Shown here: positions 35,274-42,798 of the stretch, piece by piece
Numbering within the stretch: position 1 is the first letter of the stretch
Layout of the letters: every line of letters begins with the position of its first letter
Assembly (NCBI GenBank): GCA_020849895.1
Contig: JADZFN010000014.1
Span: forward strand, 1-59,047
DNA length: 59,047 bases
Reading direction: 5' to 3'
Origin: Verrucomicrobiia bacterium
Lineage (GTDB): Bacteria; Verrucomicrobiota; Verrucomicrobiia; JABWAM01
The notes under the pieces: generated by a model
What the model was told of the DNA's origin: nothing
What the model saw: only the letters and a program-made list of their open reading frames with translations
The model's database searches: none
Position numbers and translations under genes: made by a program

Positions 35274-35301
35274 AGGCTAACCGACCTGCAGCAGGAGTCA
35301 A
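35274..35301 (-). promoter_or_regulatory. Promoter of the cysH-cysD-cysNC operon
   Basis: On the minus strand TTGACT (35296-35301) is followed after 16 bases by TAGCCT (35274-35279). The predicted start near 35267 places the first transcribed bases directly before P1 of the riboswitch. Confidence 0.7.
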
Positions 35302-35514
35302 ACCGGATCGTCTCCCCAAAGCTTATATGGCGGTAGGAAGGATGAAGATAAGGAGAGCGAGATGGAAGACGAACCGGGGGCGCGACAAAGGAGATTTCTT
35401 CGGGAGATCGAGCCTCTGGCGCGCCACCACGCCGTTTTCTTGATCCTCTTCCGTTCTCGTCCTGACTCTTGAAGGGAGTTCGCCCGGTTCTCCCGGAGAT
35501 TTCGGCGCCTCTCG
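35302..35514. other. Non-coding spacer between cys operon and murJ
   Basis: No convincing coding frame or conserved RNA is seen on either strand. The stretch is purine-rich at its left end and GC-rich towards murJ. Confidence 0.4.
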
Positions 35515-35543
35515 TTGCCTCGGCACGCGTCGCCTGCTAGCGT
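35515..35543 (+). promoter_or_regulatory. Putative leaderless promoter of murJ
   Basis: TTGCCT (35515-35520), a 17-base spacer ending in TGC, and TAGCGT (35538-35543). Six bases then lead to the GTG at 35550. Confidence 0.55.
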
Positions 35544-35549
35544 GACGGC

Positions 35550-37145
35550 GTGAGCGACGCGCACATGGTTCGGTCGGCCGGCAAGGTCAGCCTCGCCGTG
35601 ATGGCGAGCCGCGTGTTTGGTCTGATTCGCGATCAAGTGTTTGCCTGGATGTTCGGTTGCGGAGCGCTCAACGACGCCTTTCAGGTGGCCTTCCGCATCC
35701 CCAATCTCCTGCGCGACCTCTTCGCGGAGGGCGCGCTTTCCACGGCGTTCGTCACTGTTCTTTCGAAGGCGCGCGCCCGTTCGGGCGACGCCGCCGCGTG
35801 GCGCATCGCTCGCTTGACGATGACGCTTCAGATGGCTGTTCTCGGGGGAATCGTCTTGTTGGGCATCCTTTTCACGCCGTGGATCGTGGAAAGACTTGCG
35901 AAAAACTACGCGGCCGAACCCGGTAAATTGGACCTCACCATCCGCCTCACGCGGGTGCTTTTTCCCTTCATCCTCTTCGTTGCCGCCGCCGCACTCGCGA
36001 TGGGGCTGCTCAACGCCTTCGGACGTTTTGGCCTGCCCGCCTCGGCTTCGATCTTCTTCAATCTCGGCTCGATCCTCGTCGGACTGGGCCTGGCGTTGCT
36101 CGTGGATCCGGCGTTCGGCGAGAGGGCCGTTTTCTGCATGGCCCTCGGCACGCTCGCCGGCGGCGCGCTTCAATGGCTCATTCAGGTTCCCGCGATGCGG
36201 AAGGAAGGCTATCGCTTCCAATGGGCTTGGGATCCGAAGGACTCCGGGCTTCGGGACATCCTCCGCCTCATGGCTCCGGCGGTCATTGGTGTGTCGGCCA
36301 CTCAGGTCAACGTCCTCATCAACCTGACGTTCGCCACGGCGTGCGGCAACGGCGCGGTCTCCGCTCTGACTTTCGCCTTCCGGATCATGCAGCTCCCCAT
36401 CGGGGTGTTCGGCGTGGCGATCGCGACGGCGGCGCTCCCTGCGCTCGCGATGGACGCGACGACCCTCGACTCGCGCACCTTTCGCGAACGGGTGGAACGC
36501 GCCCTGCGTCTGAACGCGGCGTTCTGCGTTCCGGCGGCCTGCGGTCTGGCGCTGCTCGGAACGCCGCTCACCGGCCTCCTCTTCGAGCGGGGGCGTTTCG
36601 ATGTCGAGGCAACCCTCACGACCGCGCAGGCCCTGAGCGCCTACTCGCTCGGATTGGTCGGCTACGCTTCAGTGAAGATCCTCGGTCCGGTGTTCTACGC
36701 GCTAAACCGCCCGCTGGTGCCCATGTTCGTTTCGCTCGGCTCGATCGTGCTGACCTTTTCGCTCAACTGGTTTTTTGCAGCGCGCCTCCACGCCGGTCCG
36801 GCGGGAATCGCCCTCGCGACGGCCCTCTCCGCGCTCGCAAGCGCCAGCCTTCTGCTCTCGTCGCTCTCCCGCCTCGTGGGACCGGTGAGCCGGCGCACGT
36901 GGCTCGCGGCGTTTCGGATCCTCGTCGCCGCAGCGGGGATGAGCGTCGTTGTAGCGCTTGCGGACTGGGCGCTCGCTGAACGATTCGTGGGGCACGACTT
37001 TTTCGGCTACCTCGGACGCACGCTCCTGGGCGTGGCCCTCGGGGCGATATCCTATTTCTGGCTGGCGACGAAGCTCGGCGTCGAGGAGGCCCGGGAACTC
37101 CACCGCTCCGTGCGCAGACGCCTCGTCCGCCGCACCGCCCGCTGA
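35550..37145 (+). CDS. murJ: Lipid II flippase MurJ
   Basis: This 531-residue polytopic membrane protein flips the peptidoglycan precursor lipid II across the inner membrane. The start VRSAGKVSLAVMASRVFGLIRD is the hallmark of MurJ, followed by AFRIPNLLRDLFAEGALSTAFV with the conserved Arg residues of the central cavity. Roughly 14 hydrophobic helices can be traced to residue 510. The GTG at 35550 is chosen because of the promoter geometry; the ATG at 35565 is an alternative five codons in. uvrC follows after 2 bases. Confidence 0.95.
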   Translation: MSDAHMVRSAGKVSLAVMASRVFGLIRDQVFAWMFGCGALNDAFQVAFRIPNLLRDLFAEGALSTAFVTVLSKARARSGDAAAWRIARLTMTLQMAVLGGIVLLGILFTPWIVERLAKNYAAEPGKLDLTIRLTRVLFPFILFVAAAALAMGLLNAFGRFGLPASASIFFNLGSILVGLGLALLVDPAFGERAVFCMALGTLAGGALQWLIQVPAMRKEGYRFQWAWDPKDSGLRDILRLMAPAVIGVSATQVNVLINLTFATACGNGAVSALTFAFRIMQLPIGVFGVAIATAALPALAMDATTLDSRTFRERVERALRLNAAFCVPAACGLALLGTPLTGLLFERGRFDVEATLTTAQALSAYSLGLVGYASVKILGPVFYALNRPLVPMFVSLGSIVLTFSLNWFFAARLHAGPAGIALATALSALASASLLLSSLSRLVGPVSRRTWLAAFRILVAAAGMSVVVALADWALAERFVGHDFFGYLGRTLLGVALGAISYFWLATKLGVEEARELHRSVRRRLVRRTAR

Positions 37146-37147
37146 CC

Positions 37148-38737
37148 GTGTCTCCCTCCATCCAGGAAAAGATCGCGCAGCTCCAGAATCGCCCCGGCAT
37201 TTATCTGATACGCGACCGCCTCGGTCGCGTGATCTACGTGGGCAAGGCGCGCTCGCTCGCCCGACGCGTGCGCTCCTACTTCCAACCCGCACGCTATTCC
37301 CAGCTCGACCCGAAGACGCGCGCCTTGGTGGATTCCGCGGCCGATCTTGAATGCCACACGACTCGGAGTGAGGCGGAAGCCGTCCTTCTCGAAGGCAAGC
37401 TCATCAAGCATTACAAACCGCGCTACAACATCCTCTTCCGCGACGACAAACGCTTCCTTCTCCTCAAGCTCACGTGCGACCCGTTTCCGCGATTCGTCCT
37501 CACCCGACTCGAAAAACCCGATGGTTGCCGCTACTTCGGGCCGTTCCCAAACGCCGCCGCCCTCCGCAACACCCTCGACTACATTCGCCGGACGTTTCAT
37601 TTACGCTCCTGCCCGCCTTCCGAGCCCGGCAAGAGCGACTACCGCCACTGCCACAACGATCTCCTCCAGCACTGCGCCGCGCCGTGCGTCGGGCGCGTGA
37701 CTCGCGAGGAATACGCGCGTTGGGTCGAGCGCGCCTGCCTCCTGCTCGAAGGCAAGGACGAGGAAGCCCTTCAGGAGATGGAGACCGAGATGCGGCATGC
37801 GGCTGCGGCGAAGGACTTCGAACGCGCCGCCGCTCTGCGCGACGCACTCTACGACCTGCGCACGACCGTAAAGTCCAGCCGGCAGCGCTTCCGCCGCGAT
37901 ATGCCCGTTCGGGCGGGGTCGTCAGAGGAAATTGCCGACCTTGCGCGCGCCCTCGATCTCGCGCACGCTCCGAAGGTGATCGAGGGTTTCGACATCTCTC
38001 ATATCCACGGGCGGCATGCCGTCGGCTCGATGGTCCAGTTCGTTGCGGGCCGCCCCGCGCGTGCGAACTACCGACACTTCATCATCCGCGGAGACGAAGG
38101 GACCTCGTTCACGAAAGATGCGGGAGGCCTCATCTCGTCGCACCCGTCCTTGGATGCCGAAAGATTGAACGACGACGTCGCCTCGATTCGGGAAATCGTC
38201 GGACGGCGTTATGCCCGCCTGCTCCGCGAAAAGAAACCTCTTCCCAATCTCATCCTCATTGACGGAGGAAAAGGGCAGCTCCACGCGGCGCTTGCGGCGC
38301 TTGACGCACTCGGCGCGAGGCCGGCGATCGCGGGGTTGGCGAAGCAGGATGAGGAGATCTTTCTTCCGGGAAAGCCCGAGCCGATCCGCTTGCCGTCGAA
38401 CGCTCCGGCGCTGCATCTCCTCCAGCGGGTGCGAGACGAATCGCATCGCTTCGCAAACTCGCGCCACGAGGCGTGGCGACGGAAACAGATCCGCAACTCG
38501 ATCCTCGACGATTTTCCGGGCATCGGCGAGAAGCGCAAGCAGGCGCTTCTCAAGCGCTTCGGCTCGGTGAAACTCCTCCGGGACGCGCCGGTCGAGGCGG
38601 TGATGGAAGTTGAAGGATTCGGTCGCGCCTCGGCAGAGAAATTGCTCCGTTTCCTTCAGAAAAACGGAGAAGCGCCGGCTCGAACCCAAAGGCCGCCGAG
38701 AGAAAACGATTTGCGGCAAAGAGACGGAGGAGCGTGA
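37148..38737 (+). CDS. uvrC: UvrABC excinuclease subunit C, short form
   Basis: This 529-residue endonuclease makes the two incisions in nucleotide excision repair. It has the GIY-YIG domain (GIYLIRDRLGRVIYVGKARSLARRV, residues 18-42) and a cysteine-containing segment (CHNDLLQHCAAPCVG). The UVR helical motif follows (around KDFERAAALRDALYDL), then the RNase H-like endonuclease domain with EGFDISHIHGRHAVGSMV and LILIDGGKGQLHAA. Two HhH motifs are at the C terminus (FPGIGEKRKQALL and VEGFGRASAEKLL). It is about 70 residues shorter than E. coli UvrC, the loss lying between the UVR and nuclease domains. The start is GTG 2 bases after murJ. Confidence 0.94.
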   Translation: MSPSIQEKIAQLQNRPGIYLIRDRLGRVIYVGKARSLARRVRSYFQPARYSQLDPKTRALVDSAADLECHTTRSEAEAVLLEGKLIKHYKPRYNILFRDDKRFLLLKLTCDPFPRFVLTRLEKPDGCRYFGPFPNAAALRNTLDYIRRTFHLRSCPPSEPGKSDYRHCHNDLLQHCAAPCVGRVTREEYARWVERACLLLEGKDEEALQEMETEMRHAAAAKDFERAAALRDALYDLRTTVKSSRQRFRRDMPVRAGSSEEIADLARALDLAHAPKVIEGFDISHIHGRHAVGSMVQFVAGRPARANYRHFIIRGDEGTSFTKDAGGLISSHPSLDAERLNDDVASIREIVGRRYARLLREKKPLPNLILIDGGKGQLHAALAALDALGARPAIAGLAKQDEEIFLPGKPEPIRLPSNAPALHLLQRVRDESHRFANSRHEAWRRKQIRNSILDDFPGIGEKRKQALLKRFGSVKLLRDAPVEAVMEVEGFGRASAEKLLRFLQKNGEAPARTQRPPRENDLRQRDGGA

Positions 38738-38873
38738 CTGAGCTTCCGGCCGAACCAAGCTTCCCATAAAGGCGTCCTGATTTTATCTTGCTCGTGCGAA
38801 ATTCAGAATCAGCGTCATTGAAAGGCGATCGGATGCAGGCATTTTCGAGTTTCGGAACGCCGCCTTTCCGTCA

Positions 38874-38879
38874 TAGTCT
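38874..38879 (+). promoter_or_regulatory. -10-like element of hisD
   Basis: TAGTCT ends exactly six bases before the hisD ATG at 38886. The candidate -35 at 38851-38856 (TTCGGA) is weak. Confidence 0.35.
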
Positions 38880-38885
38880 TCCCCG

Positions 38886-40148
38886 ATGCGCGTGATTCGC
38901 TATCCGTCGCCGGAGTTCGATCGTCTCGCGGCCGCTTCGCGGCTGACGGAGCCCGCCGTGACACGCGCCGTCACGCGGATTCTCGACGCCGTCCGACGGC
39001 GCGGAGACTGCGCCTTGATCGAGTTTGCGCGACGGTTTGATCGCGTCCGCCTCGGGCCGAGGTCGCTGCGTGTGGGGGCGCGCGAGTTGCGTGCCGCGCG
39101 CGTGGACGCCGCGCTCGAACGCGCGGCGCGACGCACGCTGCGCGAGGTGACCGCGTTCGCGCGCGCCTCGTTGCCGCGCAGCTGGCGCGCCCGCAACGGA
39201 CATGGAGCGGTCGTTGGCGAGAAGTTCGATCCTCTGGAGCGCGTGGGCGTTTATGTCCCGGGTGGACAGGCGCCCCTTGTGAGCACGGTGTTCATGACCG
39301 CCGCTCTCGCGCGCACCGCCGGCGTCGCGGAAATCGTCGCCTGCACGCCGCCGCCAGTCTCCCCGGCGATCCTCTGGGCGCTCCGCCTCTGCGGGGTGCG
39401 GGAGGTGTTCCGGGTCGGCGGCGCGCAGGCGATCGCAGCGATGGCTTATGGGACGCAGGCAATCCGTCCTGTGGACAAGGTCTTCGGACCCGGCAGCGTC
39501 TGGGTGACCGAGGCAAAGCGCCAGGTGTTCGGCGTCGTCGGCGTGGATCTACTCGCGGGCCCGAGCGAGCTTATGGTCCTCGCCGACGCAACGGTCAACC
39601 CCGAGTGGGCGGCAGCCGATCTTCTCGCCCAGGCCGAACACGGCACGGGGAAGGAGCGCATCTTCTGCGTCGGGAGTTCTCAGGCGGTCCTGCGGACGAT
39701 CCGGGATGCCGTTGAGGAAAGGATGCGCGCGTGGCCGGCTCATTGCAGCCTCCGCGCCGTGCTCTCGCGCAACGCCGCATGGATTCTCGCGCGGACACCG
39801 GAGGCGATGGCGCGCGCTGCCAACCGCATCGCCCCCGAGCATCTCCAGGTGATGACGCGCGATGCCGAGGGCTTGCTGCGGCGCCTCCGCACGGCGGGCG
39901 GGGTTTTCCTCGGCAACTGGACGCCGACGGTGCTGGGGGATTTCGTGGCGGGCTCGAGCCACACGCTGCCAACCGGCGGCGCGGGACGGAGTTTCTCCGG
40001 TCTGCGCGCCGCCGATTTTATGAGGCGCACCAGTGTGACGCGCTACGACCGCCGCGCCCTCGCCCTCGCGGCCGAAGGCGTGCGCGCTTTTTCCCGCGTC
40101 GAGAGCCTTCCGGCCCACGGCGCATCTCTCGAGGCACGCTTCGCATGA
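38886..40148 (+). CDS. hisD: Histidinol dehydrogenase
   Basis: This 420-residue NAD- and zinc-dependent enzyme performs the last two oxidations of histidine synthesis. Motifs include ERVGVYVPGGQAPLVSTVFMTAALARTAGV, FRVGGAQAIAAMAYGTQ, GPGSVWVTEAKRQVFG and DLLAGPSELMVLAD. The metal and catalytic segment AEHGTGKERIFC lies near residue 245 and APEHLQVM near 315. The C-terminal TLPTGGAGRSFSGL is also typical. No other his gene is adjacent. The stop overlaps the start of a secreted protein gene. Confidence 0.96.
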   Translation: MRVIRYPSPEFDRLAAASRLTEPAVTRAVTRILDAVRRRGDCALIEFARRFDRVRLGPRSLRVGARELRAARVDAALERAARRTLREVTAFARASLPRSWRARNGHGAVVGEKFDPLERVGVYVPGGQAPLVSTVFMTAALARTAGVAEIVACTPPPVSPAILWALRLCGVREVFRVGGAQAIAAMAYGTQAIRPVDKVFGPGSVWVTEAKRQVFGVVGVDLLAGPSELMVLADATVNPEWAAADLLAQAEHGTGKERIFCVGSSQAVLRTIRDAVEERMRAWPAHCSLRAVLSRNAAWILARTPEAMARAANRIAPEHLQVMTRDAEGLLRRLRTAGGVFLGNWTPTVLGDFVAGSSHTLPTGGAGRSFSGLRAADFMRRTSVTRYDRRALALAAEGVRAFSRVESLPAHGASLEARFA

Positions 40149-40858
40149 TGAAAAACACATGGCCCATTCTCATCGCCGTGGTCTTCGCGCTCGTCGCGCG
40201 AGCCGATCTTACGCTTGTTCAGGAAATCGAAGACCATACGGGCGACGCAAACGGCGCGAAGGAGCAGGTGACCCTCTACGTGAGCGGCCCGCGCCTGCGC
40301 CTCGACAAGGGGCAAACGATGAGCAGCATCATTTTAAACGATCGGAAGGTGACCTACTCGATCCTTCATGAAACGCGGCAGTACGTGCAGATGTCTCATG
40401 AGCTTTTCAAGGGGCTCGGGCAGTCCCTCGGTATGGCAGCGAACGCTGCGGCCCAGGCGAACGCTCTCCTCCGCGTCGAACCGACCGACCAGCGGGAGAC
40501 CATCGGCGGACGTCCTTGCCGCCTCGTGCGTGTGCGCGACGCGAGCGGCGCGCTGACCGAGCTCTGGGTGACGCGCGACGCCGCGGAACTCGACGCGCTC
40601 CTCAGCGAGTTCAAAAGCCTGATGGACTTCGGTTTGCCTGCCGTAAGCGGCGCGCTCGACCAGCATCCCGAACTGAAGGGAGTGCCGATGCGCGTCACCG
40701 AGTATGAGGGAGTGAACGTGGTGCGCCGCTCGACGATCAAGAGCTTCGATCGAACGAAGATCACGCCCGGGCTTTTCGAAATCCCCGCGGGCTACGAGGA
40801 GATTAAAGTGCCGGCCCTTCCGTCGCCGGGCGCTCCCCGGAACGCCGACGCGCCGTAA
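40145..40858 (+). CDS. Secreted DUF4412-like protein
   Basis: This 237-residue protein starts at ATG 40145, overlapping the hisD stop; a second ATG follows at 40148. A signal peptide (NTWPILIAVVFALVARA) is followed by a beta-rich domain with repeated VTLYVSGPRLRLDK and MSSIILNDRKVTYSILHETRQY blocks. The pattern recalls the DUF4412 or LolA-like periplasmic fold often seen in Verrucomicrobia and Bacteroidetes. Function is unknown. Coupling to hisD is probably only positional. Confidence 0.6.
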   Translation: MMKNTWPILIAVVFALVARADLTLVQEIEDHTGDANGAKEQVTLYVSGPRLRLDKGQTMSSIILNDRKVTYSILHETRQYVQMSHELFKGLGQSLGMAANAAAQANALLRVEPTDQRETIGGRPCRLVRVRDASGALTELWVTRDAAELDALLSEFKSLMDFGLPAVSGALDQHPELKGVPMRVTEYEGVNVVRRSTIKSFDRTKITPGLFEIPAGYEEIKVPALPSPGAPRNADAP

Positions 40859-41002
40859 TCCGACGGTGGCGGGTGCCGGTCGAAAGGGCTTCTTCTTCCT
40901 CCGTTGCGCGGACGGCCGACGATTCCTCGGCTGCCGGAGGCGCTCCCCCCTTCGCTCTTTGAGCGGAACGCAGAGTGAACGGTATCGAGGCGCGGCGCGA
41001 TC

Positions 41003-41011
41003 TGCTATGTT
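41003..41011 (+). promoter_or_regulatory. Extended -10 element of mnmA
   Basis: TGC plus TATGTT (41006-41011) ends exactly six bases before the mnmA ATG at 41018. No clear -35 is seen. The six intervening bases are identical to those before murJ. Confidence 0.45.
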
Positions 41012-41017
41012 GACGGC

Positions 41018-42094
41018 ATGGCCTCGCGAGGAAAAATCGTGGTCGGCATGAGCGGCGGCGTGGACTCGAGCGTCGCCGCCGCCCTCCTCCAACGCGACGG
41101 TTACGAGGTGCTCGGGGTCACCCTGCGCCTCTGGCCGGCGAGCGAAGACGACGTGCGCGAAGACCGCTGTTGTGGGCCGAACGCCCTCTCCGATGCGCGC
41201 CGCGTCGCGGGCCGGCTCGGCATCCCGCATCGCGTTCTCGACGAGACGCCGGCGTTCGAACGCGAGGTGCTCGGCTATTTCGTAGAGGAATACCGCCGTG
41301 GGCGAACGCCGAATCCCTGCGTCGCCTGCAACCCGCGCGTGAAGTTCGACAACCTCCTGCGGACAGCGCGGGCGATGGGCGCCGATTTCCTCGCCACAGG
41401 GCATTATGCGCGCGTCGAGCGGACGCCGAAGGGGAGCGTCCTGCGCCGCGCGAAACATCTCGCAAAAGACCAGAGCTACTTTCTCCATCGCCTCACCCAG
41501 GAACAACTCGGCAGGCTGCTCCTGCCGCTCGGCGAACTCGACAAGGAACAGGTGCGCGAGACGGCGCGGGCGCTCGGCCTCGGCATCCACGCCAAAGGCG
41601 ACAGCCAGGACCTCTGCTTCCTGCCCGAGAACGACTACGCCGCATGGCTGAAACAGCGCCTCGGTCCGGAAGGCCTCCACGGCGGCGAGATCGTCTCGTC
41701 CGAAGGGCGCACGTTGGGGAGACACGAAGGGATCGAGTTTTTTACCGTCGGACAGCGCAAGGGGATCCGCGTCGACGCTTCGGAACCGCTCTACGTGCTC
41801 GGAGTGGACGCGAAAAAGCGCCGGGTGATCGTCGGCGAAGACGCCGCGCTCTGGCGACGGGAACTTGTCGCGCGGGATTGCGTCTGGGGACCGGACGGAC
41901 CGGTGGAGGGCAGTGTCCGGGCGCGCATCCAGATCCGACAGCGACATGAGGCGGCGTCGGCGACGCTCGAGCCGACAGCGGACGACGGCATCAAGGCGAC
42001 CTTCGATGCGCCGCAGCGCGCAATCACGCCGGGCCAGGCGGCCGTGTTTTACGACGACGACCGCGTCCTCGGTGGAGGCTGGATCGCGGGATGA
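41018..42094 (+). CDS. mnmA: tRNA-specific 2-thiouridylase MnmA
   Basis: This 358-residue enzyme thiolates U34 of Lys, Glu and Gln tRNAs. The PP-loop VVGMSGGVDSSVAAALL is at residues 7-23. The two catalytic cysteines appear in RTPNPCVACNPRVKFD and KGDSQDLCFLPEND. LATGHYARVE and FYTVGQRKGI-like FFTVGQRKGIRVD complete the family. The final beta-barrel binds the tRNA. It has its own promoter-like element and converges on the FecR gene. Confidence 0.96.
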   Translation: MASRGKIVVGMSGGVDSSVAAALLQRDGYEVLGVTLRLWPASEDDVREDRCCGPNALSDARRVAGRLGIPHRVLDETPAFEREVLGYFVEEYRRGRTPNPCVACNPRVKFDNLLRTARAMGADFLATGHYARVERTPKGSVLRRAKHLAKDQSYFLHRLTQEQLGRLLLPLGELDKEQVRETARALGLGIHAKGDSQDLCFLPENDYAAWLKQRLGPEGLHGGEIVSSEGRTLGRHEGIEFFTVGQRKGIRVDASEPLYVLGVDAKKRRVIVGEDAALWRRELVARDCVWGPDGPVEGSVRARIQIRQRHEAASATLEPTADDGIKATFDAPQRAITPGQAAVFYDDDRVLGGGWIAG

Positions 42095-42136
42095 TCGCGG
42101 GGCCGCAGCCTTCGACGACAGAATTGAAGAAAACGC

Positions 42137-42796
42137 CTATCGCGCGGCGTGGAGGTCTTGATCTTCCGTCTTCGCGCGCTTCGGCTCGTCGGACTTCGGC
42201 GGCGCCGTCTTTTCTTTTTCGGGCTGCTGAATGCCGACTTTGCCCTCCTTGACGGCGACGAATGATTCACCGCTCCGGACGGTGACCCCGAAGAACGTGC
42301 CGCGCGCAGCGGCCACCCCCTGCGGCGTGCGCACCTCGAAGCGCGTCGTCTTCGGATCGTTCTTGGAAATCAGCGCGCTCAAGGTGCCATCCTGAAGGTC
42401 CACCATCGTTCTGCGATCGGCGATTTTGCCTTTCGCTTCGGAAAACTCGTTGAACTGAAGGATGATGCGCGAATTTTCCTGCACATGGATCGCCGCGCCG
42501 GGGGTCGTCATGATCACCGCTTCGCTCTCGGACCCGCATACCACAGTGCTTCCCACGGGGAGCTTCTGCCCTTCGCGCAACGGGGCGAAGTCCTTCGAGC
42601 CGGGCGCCGCGGCCTGCACGCGGCCTTTGACGCTCTTGACCGTCGCGTCGAAGGCGAACGCGGCGTGGGCGAACGCGAAGAGAAGCAGGATGGCGTGCAA
42701 GACGGTCCTCCGAAGCGTCGAGCGCCGGAGGAGCGGCGCTCCACCGCAGATGATTGACCAGCGCGCCTTCTTCGAAGATGGAAAGGAGACGTTCAT
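42137..42796 (-). CDS. FecR-domain exported protein
   Basis: This 219-residue protein has a signal or anchor helix at about residues 31-48 (VLHAILLLFAFAHAAFAF) and then a FecR domain. That domain includes VKSVKGRVQAAAPGSKDF, LPVGSTVVCGSESEAVI, the NSRIILQFNEF strand pair and TPQGVAAARGTFFGV. The charged C-terminal tail follows. FecR domains sense or bind cell-surface polymers and here are not next to a sigma factor. Its ATG lies 2 bases after the stop of the giant exoprotein gene, so the two are made together and probably work together at the cell surface. Confidence 0.85.
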   Translation of the reverse strand: MNVSFPSSKKARWSIICGGAPLLRRSTLRRTVLHAILLLFAFAHAAFAFDATVKSVKGRVQAAAPGSKDFAPLREGQKLPVGSTVVCGSESEAVIMTTPGAAIHVQENSRIILQFNEFSEAKGKIADRRTMVDLQDGTLSALISKNDPKTTRFEVRTPQGVAAARGTFFGVTVRSGESFVAVKEGKVGIQQPEKEKTAPPKSDEPKRAKTEDQDLHAAR

Positions 42797-42798
42797 GG

